Shown piece by piece: positions 35,698 through 45,713 of a stretch of DNA of 64,000 nt. Below the pieces are notes generated by a model, which had not been told where the DNA came from, searched no databases, and worked only from the letters and a program-made list of their open reading frames with translations. The position numbers and the translations under genes were made by a program. The stretch is from Pachypanchax playfairii (taxonomy: Eukaryota; Chordata; Actinopteri; Cyprinodontiformes; Aplocheilidae): NCBI GenBank assembly GCA_006937955.1, contig SSNP01000059.1, positions 1,979,476 through 2,043,475 of the forward strand, written 5' to 3'. The first letter of the stretch is position 1; the number at the start of each line of letters is the position of its first letter.

Positions 35698-37299
35698 CAG
35701 TGGGGCAAAAAAGTATTTAGTCAGCCACCAATTGTGTAAGTTCTCCCACTTAAAAAGATCAGAGAGGCCTGTAATTTTCATCATAGGTATACCTCAACTA
35801 TGAGAGACAAAATGAGGAAAAAAAATCCAGAAAATCACATTGTCTGATTTTTAAAGAATTTATTTGCAAATTATGGTGGAAAATAAGTATTTGGTCAATA
35901 ACAAAAGTTAATCTCAATACTTTGTTATATAGCCTTTGTTGGCAATGACAGAGGTCAAACGTTTTCTGTAAGTCTTCACAAGGTTTTCACACACTGTTGC
36001 TGGTATTTTGGCCCATTCCTCCATGCAGATCTCCTCTAGAGCAGTGATGTTTTGGGGCTGACGCTGGGCAACACGGACTTTCAACTCCCTCCAGAGATTT
36101 TCTATGGGGTTGAGATCTGGAGACTGGCTAGGCCACTCCAGGACCTTGAAATGCTTCTTACGAAGCCACTCCTTCGTTGCCCGGGCGGTGTGTTTGGGAT
36201 CATTGTCATGCTGAAAGACCCAGCCACGTCTCATTTTCAATGCCCTTGCTGATGGAAGGAGGTTTTCACTCAAAATCTTACGATACATGGCCCCATTCAT
36301 TCTTTCCTGTACACGGATCAGTCGTCCTGGTCCCCTTGCAGAAAAACAGCCCCAAAGCATGATGTTTCCACCCCCATGCTTTACAGTAGGTATGGTGTTC
36401 TTTGGATCCAACTCAGCATTCTTTCCCCTCCAAACACGACAAGTTGAGTTTCTACCAAAAAGTTCTATTTTGGTTTGATCTGACCATATGATGTTCTCCC
36501 AATCCTCTTCTGGATCATCCAAATGCTCTCTAGCAAACCGCAGACGGGCCTGGACGTGTCCTGGCTTCAGCAGGGGGACACGTCTGGCACTGCAGGATTT
36601 GAGTCCCTGGCGGTGTAGTGTGTTACTGATGGTAGCCTTTGTTACTTTGGTCCCAGCTCTCTGCAGGTCATTCACTAGGTCCCTCCGTGTGGTTCTGGGA
36701 TTTTTGCTCACCGTTCTTGTGATCATTTTGACCCCACGGGGTGAGATCTTGCGTGGAGCCCCAGATCGAGGGAGATTATCAGTGGTCTTGTATGTCTTCC
36801 ATTTTCTAATAATTGCTCCCACAGTTGATTTCTTCACACCAAGCTGCTTACCTATTGCAGATTCAGTCTTCCCAGCCTGGTGAAGGTCTACAATTTTGTT
36901 TCTGGTGTCCTTTGACAGCTCTTTGGTCTTGGCCATAGTGGAGTTTGGAGCGTGACTGTTTGAGGTTGTGGACAGGTGTCTTTTATACTGATAACGAGTT
37001 CACACAGGTGCCATTAATACAGGTAACGAGTGGAGGACCGAGGAGCCTCTTAAAGAAGTTACAGGTCTGTGAAAGCCAGAAATCTTACTTGTTTGTAGGT
37101 GACCAAATACTTATTTTCCACCATAATTTGCAAATAAATTCTTTAAAAATCAGACAATGTGATTTTCTGGATTTTTTTTCCTCATTTTGTCTCTCATAGT
37201 TGAGGTATACCTATGATGAAAATTACAGGCCTCTCTGATCTTTTTAAGTGGGAGAACTTACACAATTGGTGGCTGACTAAATACTTTTTTGCCCCACTG
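35698..37299 (-). mobile_element. Complete Tc1-like transposon, apparently young
   Basis: 1602 bp, flanked by TA (35696-35697 and 37300-37301). The terminal inverted repeats 35698-35897 and 37100-37299 are 200 bp each and I found no mismatch, including an 8-A run. The ends read CAGTGGGGCAAAAAAGTATT. The family is widespread among fishes. An intact minus-strand transposase lies between the repeats, so the copy has all parts of an autonomous element. Confidence 0.97.
35914..36936 (-). CDS. Intact Tc1 transposase, 340 residues (DD34E)
   Basis: Catalyses cut-and-paste transposition at TA sites in the nucleus. Starts MAKTKELSKDTRNKIVDLHQ, the first helix of a paired-like helix-turn-helix. Residues about 1-55 and 65-110 form the two DNA-binding subdomains, separated by an AT-hook-like linker SGAPRK (58-63). 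Catalytic residues are D153 (WSDQTK), D244 (QHDNDPKH) and E279 (PDLNPIENLW), with 34 residues between the last two. A Gly-rich stretch KHGGGNIMLWGCF (187-198) is conserved. Length and catalytic numbering equal those of the well-known 340-residue salmonid-type Tc1 transposases. No stop or frameshift. It lies opposite no gene and shares the strand of lamc3, inside a lamc3 intron. It could only be silent if regulation or point changes disable it. Confidence 0.97.
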   Translation of the reverse strand: MAKTKELSKDTRNKIVDLHQAGKTESAIGKQLGVKKSTVGAIIRKWKTYKTTDNLPRSGAPRKISPRGVKMITRTVSKNPRTTRRDLVNDLQRAGTKVTKATISNTLHRQGLKSCSARRVPLLKPGHVQARLRFAREHLDDPEEDWENIIWSDQTKIELFGRNSTCRVWRGKNAELDPKNTIPTVKHGGGNIMLWGCFSARGPGRLIRVQERMNGAMYRKILSENLLPSARALKMRRGWVFQHDNDPKHTARATKEWLRKKHFKVLEWPSQSPDLNPIENLWRELKVRVAQRQPQNITALEEICMEEWAKIPATVCENLVKTYRKRLTSVIANKGYITKY

Positions 37300-37639
37300 T
37301 ACACGAATACAAAGTTGGAAAACAAACATCTGTGCTGTTTTGAGTGAGATAGGGGTTTTTGAATTCGTCCTGCCTCCAGTCTATACGTGAGCTGTTCAAA
37401 ATTGTCCTGGCTTCCTACGTCACAAGCAGGGAGGGGGTTGAGCTTGGTGGGGGTTCACACCCCCCTCTGAGCACTTTCAAACTGAGGTGAGATGAGACAA
37501 TTTTGGGAACAACAGCTGAACTTTCAAAAAGGGCCAATTTGCACAATGCATGGCTTTTACATGTCATTGAGATGTAGAACAAATGATTCAGAGTGTGTGA
37601 AAAGTGCATAATATGGAATCTTTAAAAATTGGTAAATAA

Positions 37640-37990
37640 ATGGTAAATGGCGTGTACTTGTATAGCGCTTTACTCAGGCCCTACGATCCCCAAAGCGCTT
37701 CACACTACAGTTTTTATCATTCACCCATTCACACACACACTCACACGTTTGGTGATGATGAACTACACACATGTTTGTAGCCACAGCTGTCCTGGGACAC
37801 ACACTGACAGAGGCGAGGCTGCCAGACTGGCGCCGCCGGACCCTCCTGCCACCACCAAACAGGCAAGGTGGGTTAAGTGTCTTGCCCAAGGACACAACGG
37901 CCAGGCGATCTCTGGGCAGAGCGGGGATTCGAACCAGCAACCTTCCAGTTACCAGACGACCCGCTCTACCGCCTGAGCCACGGCCGCCCT
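37640..37990 (-). mobile_element. tRNA-derived SINE
   Basis: On the minus strand, from 37990: GGGCGGCCGTGGCTCAGGCG then GTAGAGCGGGT, an RNA polymerase III A box (37966-37980), and GCTGGTTCGAATCCCC, a B box (37923-37938). The body runs through CACTTAACCCACCTTGCC and a CA-rich stretch to a tail AAAGCGCTATACAAGTACAC with CCATTTACCATTTA. That tail resembles LINE 3' ends used in fish SINE-LINE pairs. Confidence 0.85.
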
Positions 37991-38035
37991 AAAAAACAGG
38001 TGCAAACCGCTCAGCGGCCACAAAAAAAAGCAGCA

Positions 38036-39135
38036 GGTGATTTACTAACGGCAAATCTGCGCCTGTTAAACCTGTCGTTAGACACGCAAAGTCATTTTAG
38101 CGCTTTCCCCTTGATGAATATGCAATGTGGGTGTTTCTGTCAGAAGACACTAAATATTGGGAGGAGAACATGTAAATAAGTGGGTGTTCCAGATGCAGTG
38201 TGATTTATCAAACCTGAAACTGTTTGCAGCTTCTAATTTTGCATGTATTTTTACCACCTTTGAAAAGCGTCTTAACTCAGTGCAAAATGGATGCAGTGAT
38301 TGTTGTGAGGAGAAGACACAGACAGGCGCGTGGATCATTCCAGCACACCGTGACAGTGCTGAATCTCCAAGGGTAGATTGTCTAGAGCGTGTCACAGGAT
38401 GTGAATACAGTGTTACGCGGGCAGATACATTTATTTTCCAAACACTTGTTATGCAAACGTTGTGGAAATTATCGAGGCTCACGATTGTTTCATTCTGAGG
38501 AACAGTGTTATATTTACGAGGTTGAGACATGGTGAAGAGACGGCTCTTGCGTGTGTTGAAATAATTCGTGCTGTAAATACATTCCACACATTTCTGAATT
38601 TAATAGCAGCTCGTGATCTATTCCTATGGTGATGACACAGACCCCCTTCACCCCCTGCATGCAAACCGACTGCTGGGGAGTAACATCAATATAATCATAC
38701 ACACTAGAAACATTTTGGAGCTCACCGCATCTTGAAAAGCAGGTGTCAGTGTTTGGACCGCACTGGGGGGGAACTTTACGCACCAGGTCGCTCTGATCAC
38801 TGTTGTTTGCTTTGTTGCACAACATTCAACAACATCACAGAGTGGAGCCTGAAGATGTCGTTGCTGCAGCTCAACAATATATTTTTAGCCTCTTCTACTC
38901 ATATTTGAAGCTCCATGGCTCGAAATGTATTTTCTGTTTGCGCCTTTCTTGCGCCCGCAAGACAATAGTGCCGTCAAACTCCACATTTGAATATTGCTTT
39001 TTGCGCCGGTTAACATTTGCGCAATCAGTCTTAGAAGATCACCCGCAAATTATGAACATACTCTTGGCGCCAATTTTTTGCGGCACACGCAATTTTGTGC
39101 TCTTTACTTGGAATATCGATAAATCAGGCCCTAAC
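38036..39135. mobile_element. Old non-autonomous DNA transposon, probable
   Basis: Inner-end motifs GATTTACTAACGGCAAATCT at the left and CGCAATTTTGTGC...GATAAATCAGGCCCTAA at the right look like opposed termini of a fish element family. Exact ends and target duplication are not resolved. No coding signature. Confidence 0.4.
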
Positions 39136-39175
39136 AGTCGATTCAGAATGATTATCAGCTATGTGTTCACCTGAC

Positions 39176-39531
39176 TTCTGCACAACACAACTGATGGTCC
39201 CAAGACCATTTAAAAGGCAAGAAATCCCACTAATTAAACCTGACAGGGCACACCTGTGAAGTGAATACCATTTCAGGTAACTACCTATTGAAGCTCATCA
39301 AGAGAATGCCAAGAGTGTGCACAGCAGTAATCCAAGCAAAAGGTGACTACTTTGAGGAACCTAGAATATGACATTTTCAGTTGTTTCACACTTTTTTGTT
39401 AAGTATATAATTACACATGTGTTAATTCATAGTTTTGATGCCTTCAGTGTGAATCTACAATTTTCATAGTCATGAAAATAAAGAAAACTCTTTGAATGAG
39501 AAGGTGTGTCCAAACTTTTGGTCAGTACTAC
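39176..39531 (+). mobile_element. 3' end of a Tc1-like element
   Basis: Coding tail at about 39290-39370 reads LIKRMPRVCTAVIQAKGDYF then EEPRI-stop, the C terminus of a Tc1-type transposase. The terminus is AAGGTGTGTCCAAACTTTTG followed by GTCAGTACT, a known fish Tc1 end. The 5' part is missing. Confidence 0.75.
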
Positions 39532-39570
<39 letters not shown>

Positions 39571-39600
39571 TATATAAGACATATATATATATAGATATGT
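39531..39600. repeat. TA/CA microsatellite
   Basis: Runs of AT dinucleotides, then ACACAC, then TATATA, directly after the Tc1 terminus. Confidence 0.9.
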
Positions 39601-39851
39601 CTTTACAAATGAAACACCATCTTCATAATAAACTTAAGTGACTTTTTGAGATTGGTTAATACGTCATTTGATCAAATCCTATAAAAAATTGTGAGAGAAA
39701 TTCCCACAGTGGTGTTGTTGGCTTTTACCTGATTTATTACATTCTCGGTTAACTGAACACACACTGCCACACAAGCAAAGGCTTCAGCAGTAATTTAAAA
39801 AGACCATGTACACACTCACAAAGTGACTGTTTCATGCCTACATGCTTGTAC

Positions 39852-40050
39852 CTGACAGTGAAGGAGCGCTGTGGGGTGAGTCCAGGGTGGTAATGGTGTT
39901 CTGGTTGGAAGGCGAGTTCAGCCGACAGTGTGATTCCTGAACCTTGGAGCAGCAGGGTGATATGGTCAGGGAGTAGCTCAGAGATCTCAGAGGTGAAGGT
40001 GATGGAGAGGAGCTGGCCATAGACGTTGACCTGATGACCCAGGAATTTTT
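39852..40050 (-). CDS. lamc3: Laminin gamma-3 exon: core of L4 domain
   Basis: A 199-nt exon (2+195+2), acceptor ctag and donor gtacaa. It begins KFLGHQVNVYGQLLSITFTS, then runs through LLPDHITLLLQGSGITLSAE and ends with LTPQRSFTV(R). KFLGxQxxxYGQxLSxxF and a later LxLxGxGIxL are the two best conserved stretches of the laminin IV-A fold. The final Arg codon is split AG|A with the exon at 16295. It stands alone between a 16.3-kb and a 23.6-kb intron. Note that the wrong-frame minus-strand reading over the same bases is Ser-rich and has no homology. Confidence 0.9.
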
Positions 40051-40164
40051 CTAGTTGGGAGGTACAGATTGGACAGTAGTGAGATGAAAAGTTTTATAAC
40101 TGAAGTAAATGCCAATTTGTTTCCTTCAGTTATAATTTGATCCAATCTGAAATAAGGCTATATT

Positions 40165-40740
40165 TATAAAATACTGTAGCTTTGAGACGATAAGCCGCTA
40201 CTTTTTTCACATGCTTTAAAAACTGCGGCTTAATCATTGATGCGGCTAATTTATGTATTTTTACAGGCTAACAAGCTTCATGCCACCAAAACATTTAGCC
40301 TCATCACATCAGACCAATTCAATTACCAGACAGGTCACAGTGGACCAATGAAACTGTTCAAATTAAATCACACACACTCATGCTAAATTTTTCTGAGCAG
40401 TCATTTTGAACTTCATGTACACACCCTCATAATGGAAAACACATGAAGAAATGCAAATGATGTAGTTTTCAAGTTAAAGGTGATTGATCTGGCTGTTAAA
40501 AAAGGAAATAGAGCTGCTGCACGTCAGCTTAGTGTACAGGAGGAAGATGAAGATAGCAATCAATGACTTTTCCTTGTAAGCTACTGTATTTCTTATTTTA
40601 TAAAACCAGCTGTGTTACATGCACTGTTCAAAAAAAGCATTCACAGTACACATTGTGTATGTTACTGGTGTGTGTTTATTTAAAAGTTATAAATCTTTAC
40701 AGCATGGACACCTGTAGCTTATAGACAAGAACAGCCCATG
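40165..40740 (+). mobile_element. Pogo/Tigger-like element remnant
   Basis: A short frame 40468-40566 reads FKLKVIDLAVKKGNRAAARQ then LSVQEEDEDSNQ-stop. The K-L-K-V-I-x-x-A-x-x-x-G-N-R-A-A-A-R pattern is the N-terminal helix-turn-helix of pogo/Tigger transposases. Flanking GATAAGCCGCTAC and GTAGCTTATAGACAAGAAC fit the outer parts of such elements. The catalytic domain is missing. Confidence 0.55.
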
Positions 40741-43542
40741 TGTACAAATCTCTTTTTCATTTTAAATTTAGCAATTGTGGTTTAAATTTCGGTGCACTCA
40801 ATAATCCGGAAACTTCGGTACAACTTATTTTAGAAGAAAATTGGATAGCAATTTTTCTTCAATCTTTGTGTTTTGAGAAAGACAAAGGTTTTTTCTTTTT
40901 ACACAAAGTACTAAAGGAGTCTTAAGTTTAACAATACATTATCAATATTTTAGTTTGCAACATTTTAGTTTCTTAATTAATCAGACATTGTATTTGTACA
41001 ATCAGTGACTTACATAGTCTTTATTGTTTTTTACATGACAGAACATTTTTGTTAGTGCATAACTCTTTATTATTTGGAAGGTGGAGCACAACTGAGCCTA
41101 TTTATACTTAATATTTAACTATTTTCACCTGCTATTTTTATGAGTAAAGAGTGAACCCTGGCACAGTTCTAATTTGATGATCATCTCTTAAAAGAGTTTT
41201 TGTCATCACATTTGGGGCATTGACTTAAATCTGAACATTTTGTCCAACTGGTTTGAAAATGTCAAGTTTCTTCCTGGGAAAAATCATAGAATATAATATC
41301 TGTAATAAAATCAAAGCTGGGATTTTTCCTTTCTTTTTTTAAGTTTTAATTAAATACAAATATGTTTCTCTTAAAATTACTGTTGTGATTAATACCTGTG
41401 AAAAATACAAAGAAATGCCATCTTTAAGTTATACCTATCAGACATCAGTCTCTCTTTTATTCCTTTACTCACAGCAACTTCAGCATGTCACAGTGCACCC
41501 GAAGATGAAAAAAACAAACAAATATGTAACAATAAATACACCACAATGTTGCTATTCTCTACTAGATGTGGTTAAGTGAGAGGGAAAAATGACAGGTTGC
41601 ACGCTTGGTTGCCATCTTGTTTTTGTGCGTAATCGTGTGTGAAGTACATCCTGAGCTCCTCTGGGGCTTAAGAGGGCTGTGGAATTGAGTGGGTGATATT
41701 GCTTGCGAGGGGTCTCTGGCATCATTCAGAGCAATTCAGCTGTCTGATCATCCAATATCTACTCAAGCAGGAGTTGGCGGTGCCCTTACCAAGCCCACTC
41801 TTGTCAACAGATACACTGATGAATGTTTTTATTTCACCTGCATATAAATTGACTTTCCTAACCCTATCCTAAAAAAGAGGTATTGTACTCAAATAGATGA
41901 TGTATTACAGGCTGATGTGAGGAAACAACTAGTTGAAATACTAAATGTTTTATTAAAAATGCATGTATATATTGTAAATGTTCTGTTGTTTTGGTCTCAA
42001 ATTAAATATTCATAATGTGCTTGTGATGACTCAGCCACCACTTGCATGGCAAATTGGCCTCAGGTTAAGCGTCATACTAAGAGTGATTGATCTGCCTTGA
42101 TGAGACGGAACAATGGCATGCAGAAAACTTTGCTCCGAATAGGGGGACTGGGGAACCCCTCTGGAGCCAGGCCTGGGGGCCTAGCAAGCTCAGCATGAAC
42201 ATTTTACTGGAAGCCACTTTGTGGCATAGGGGGAATTTTTGGTGGGCTTAAAGAGGTTCTGGTCATACATGTCAACTCTCCCGATTTTCCCAGGAGACCC
42301 TCAAATTTCAGTTTCCCTCCCGAAAATCTCCCAGAGATTTGATTCCGACTGGCTATTTATAGCGATAACACCTGAAGGACTGTCTTACAAGCACAAATTG
42401 CATGCTGCAAACGGTCCCACCCCACTGCAATGTGACTATTAACTCATTCAGTGCCAGCCACTTTCAGATTTCGAAACCCCCTCAGTGCCAGAGACATTTA
42501 ACATTTTTATTGATTTTTGAAGGCCCACAGAATATTTTCTTCTATGAATATGTAAATTCTGAAACCTCCATCAGAAATATTAGTCTTTCTTCTTTCAGCA
42601 GTAAAAAAAATGTTTCTACCTATTTCTGTTATTTAGTAATCTGCAGTACAAAAGAGCAACTTTCATGAAAATACACCTGTTACAGGACAAAAAGCTGAGA
42701 TAAAGAGCTTTGTGTGTGAAGAGTTTTTTTCTAGCAAATCAGTAACTTTGATATAAATGATTCATGCAACATCTGAACTGTTTTACTACTATGGAAGTAA
42801 AAAATAAACAGTTAAAAAGTACTTTTGATAGTTTATTTTATGTCTAAAAATAGTAATTTATAGACAATTTCAACATTTGAAAAAAATAACAAAAAAGGCA
42901 AGAGATTTATGATTCAGATACTCTGTGTGTGTGTGTGTGTACGTGTGTGCGCGCATGTGCACGCGTGAGTGCGCGACTTAGTCAGTTCATTCCGCCCCCC
43001 CAGCCATCAGTTCGTCTATTAACACTTACTGTGTGTTTTATGTAGCAAATCGTCAAAAGAAAGATACTGTAGACTTAAATAGAATACATCTTAAATTAGA
43101 TGGGAATTCCCTCAACTGCACTTCTTATAACTTAACATCTTAACAAGAGTTAAAACAATCAACGTACAAAAGGGCCAACAGGAAGTCTAAAACAAATAAC
43201 AGATCAATTGTCAATTCAAGGTCTTAATTCTTTTCAGGTCTGTAAAAGTTTAAAACAAGCAGAGGACTACTTGCATAGAGCTGTAGATTAAAATTAAATA
43301 ATAGATCAATTGCACTCCTTTTTCCTTTGTTTCATTTTGTTGTTTGTTTAAATAGAAACTCTTCTACACAGGGTGTCTGTGGGGTCTTAAAAAGTATTAA
43401 AAGGTGATAAAAGAAGATTTGCACACTTGCTCAACCAGACAGTTTGTCCCACGGTTGCGCACATGTACGTGTGATGAATTGCATTTTGCAATAGCGATTC
43501 CCTCCTTGTGGCACGAAACAGCAAGAAAGAAATGGGAACATG
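40741..43542. other. Intronic sequence with a GT/CpG microsatellite
   Basis: Mostly AT-rich. A GT run merging into GCGC/CACG alternation lies at 42921-42976. The piece around TCTCCCGATTTTCCCAGGAG (42276-42296) resembles the end of a fish hAT-like element. No coding region recognised. Confidence 0.4.
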
Positions 43543-43891
43543 TAAGGGTGCATTCACGCCATCCGTGTTTAGCCCATTGCTGCAGAATATTGATCTGGTA
43601 CATTCAACAAACACAAAAGATCAATCCCAAAACCACCAGAATCTGCTGCTACTCCAAGTTTGTTTATGTTTCACTCTCCTGCGGCAGCACCAGGAAGTGC
43701 AGTAACAAGTAGTGCAGAAACTCTACAGCGCCACCACAGGCGGGGGTGTAACATGCTCCAAAGGTTATTTGGTTCGGTTCATAGAGTGCAGTGTGAATCC
43801 AAACCACACCAACTAAAAACAGCAACAATGTTCCAATTTTGGTCCCCAATCGAACCGAGTCCACCGGAATATTAGGTGTGAATACAGCCTA
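43543..43891. mobile_element. Short inverted-repeat element (hAT-like)
   Basis: Left TAAGGGTGCATTCACGCC and right AGGTGTGAATACAGCCTA are imperfect inverses. The interior contains GGTTCGGTTCATAGAGTGCA and GTCCCCAATCGAACCGAG. Directly joined to the next element. Confidence 0.5.
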
Positions 43892-44886
43892 AGTTTGTAT
43901 TCAGACCTGCACTGTTTGGTCCACTTTAAGCGGACCAGAGTTCGCTTGGAGCGCTGGTCCGCACCTTCCATGCAGGTTTGAATGCGCACAAGCAAACTCT
44001 GGTGCAGACCAAAGAACCGGACCGAGACCGGGTTCGCTTCAGGTCTGAATAAGAACCAGTCTTGATTCGAAACAACTGCAGGATTTATGTGCCTTTCTGC
44101 CTCCACCGGGAGCGTTACCATGGCAATGCATTTTTTTCCTGACCTCAGCAGCGCGTCAATCAGCGACTCACAGCAGGGCCACAGTCCAGGGACAGAAGGT
44201 GAAATGATTAATTATTAATATTTCCAGTAAGTCCTGCTTAATTTCAATAAACAGCTTATTTTATTAGATATCATCACAGATATTATCTGTGCGCCCCGTG
44301 CTGTGTTGATGCGTGGAGCAGCGACGCAACAGCAGGAAACAAGCCGTGGCAGTGTTGGAAAGAGTTTTTAATATAGTCAGTACATGAACAGACAACAGAC
44401 ACGGCTTAATCCTGCTTTTCGCCACTCGAACACAGACACTGGGGGGAGCGCAGAGAACTTCTCCCCCAAACGAGCTGCGCAGCAGCTGTGAATCTCTCCT
44501 GGTGTGATGCGATGAGATCAGGGAAAACCTGCGTTTCTCTGCTAATGCTTCTGGGGGTTATGCTTAACGAGTTACTGTAGGAAAAATAAGGCGTTCACTG
44601 CCGTTATCGCTAAAGCTACTGCTGACACTCAGCTCTGCAGCTCAATAACAGAACTATGACATGCAGGGCAGGAATGTTTTGCTCCATATCCGGGTGTGCC
44701 GCCCTAATCACACCTGTCCAATGGGAGCACAGATTGTCACACGCGTGGATGTGTCCCAAAAATAAAGTTCACTTGCAAAATGTGCAGTCTGAATAGGAAC
44801 CGCACCAAACGAAAAAAATAAAGTCCCCTTTTGGTCTGGACCAAACAAGCGGACTAAAGGACTTTTCTGGTCTGAATACACTCTAA
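43890..44886. mobile_element. About 1-kb hAT-like element adjoining the previous one
   Basis: Left TAAGTTTGTATTCAGACCTG with TTTGGTCCACTTTAAGCGGA; the right end inverse is TTAGAGTGTATTCAGACCAG with AGTCCGCTTGTTTGGTCCAG. Extended but gapped inverted termini. No transposase frame. CpG-rich interior. The two neighbours may instead be one composite element. Confidence 0.6.
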
Positions 44887-45012
44887 GTTAACCGGGACCT
44901 CTCGAGTTTTTATTGGTGTTGTTGTATTCATTGAGTTTTAGTTGTGGGTAGCTGGTTGACCGAGTGTTAATTGTTGTGAACCAGACATGGACATCTGGCA
45001 TAGCGGACAGTA

Positions 45013-45711
45013 GCTACGTTTACATGCGCCAAATTTCCCCAATCTGATTAAAATCTTGGTCGATCGGAATTCCCAAATCACTGTTTACATGGACACTAAC
45101 TGAAATGATCTGATCATGCCATGAGTACACATGCACCAAGCACTCAATCAGGTTAAATGAGTTGAGCATGCGCACAGCGAGTTGTCTTTCCAGGGGAAGA
45201 AAAAAAAAAAAAAACTCCGTCCTTTCTGCACGTATTTCCCGCCCCATCGTGTGCTCGAGCTGACTCACGTTATCCCCAATATGGACCTTCTGCAGGTGAT
45301 TACCTTTATGTTTGGGTTTTTACTGGTCGCATTAACCAAGCTAGAGGCTGAATACATATTGCTACTGCTCCTCCGCCACAGGAGAGGAGAGCAGGATGAC
45401 AGGATGACTGCACCAGCAGACCACTTCTGTTTACTTCCCGCTATGTTTTCTACTTGGGTCTGCGAAAGCTGAAAGACGTCACGCTGAAGTTGTACGCATG
45501 CGCAGTGGGCTTTTTTCACCCTTTCTTTCTGAATGGGTATATACATGCACGTCTATCCGAATGAAGATCGGACAAAACCACCCCTCTCGATCGGAAGTAA
45601 ATTTCATTCTGATCAGGCTGCATCGGATCAAAACATTCTGATTGACATGTTTACATGACGTATTTTTTTTCCGATTGGGCGTTAATTCCGATGTGCCCAT
45701 GTAAACGTAGC
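45013..45711 (+). mobile_element. Repeat C, TA-flanked inverted-repeat element, copy 2
   Basis: 699 bp with ends GCTACGTTTACATG/CATGTAAACGTAGC and outside TA on both sides. The shared open frame is 45281-45472: MDLLQVITFMFGFLLVALTK ... RHRRGEQDD ... FSTWVCES-stop. Compared with copy 1 there are few substitutions and a longer A run near 45198. Confidence 0.87.
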
Positions 45712-45713
45712 TA

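Larger units (their letters stand above)
35624..37625. mobile_element. TTAA-type short element split by the Tc1 insertion
   Basis: Left TTAAAGGTCCCATATTATG and right CATAATATGGAATCTTTAA form an inverted repeat with only two or three mismatches. TTAA at both ends suggests piggyBac-like target use. Excluding the Tc1 insert it is about 400 bp. A related element with the same style of ends is at 59456-59994. Confidence 0.75.

Noticed and set aside
37640..37990. A functional tRNA gene
   Set aside because: A and B boxes are present, but the sequence lacks a convincing cloverleaf and continues into a SINE body and LINE-like tail.
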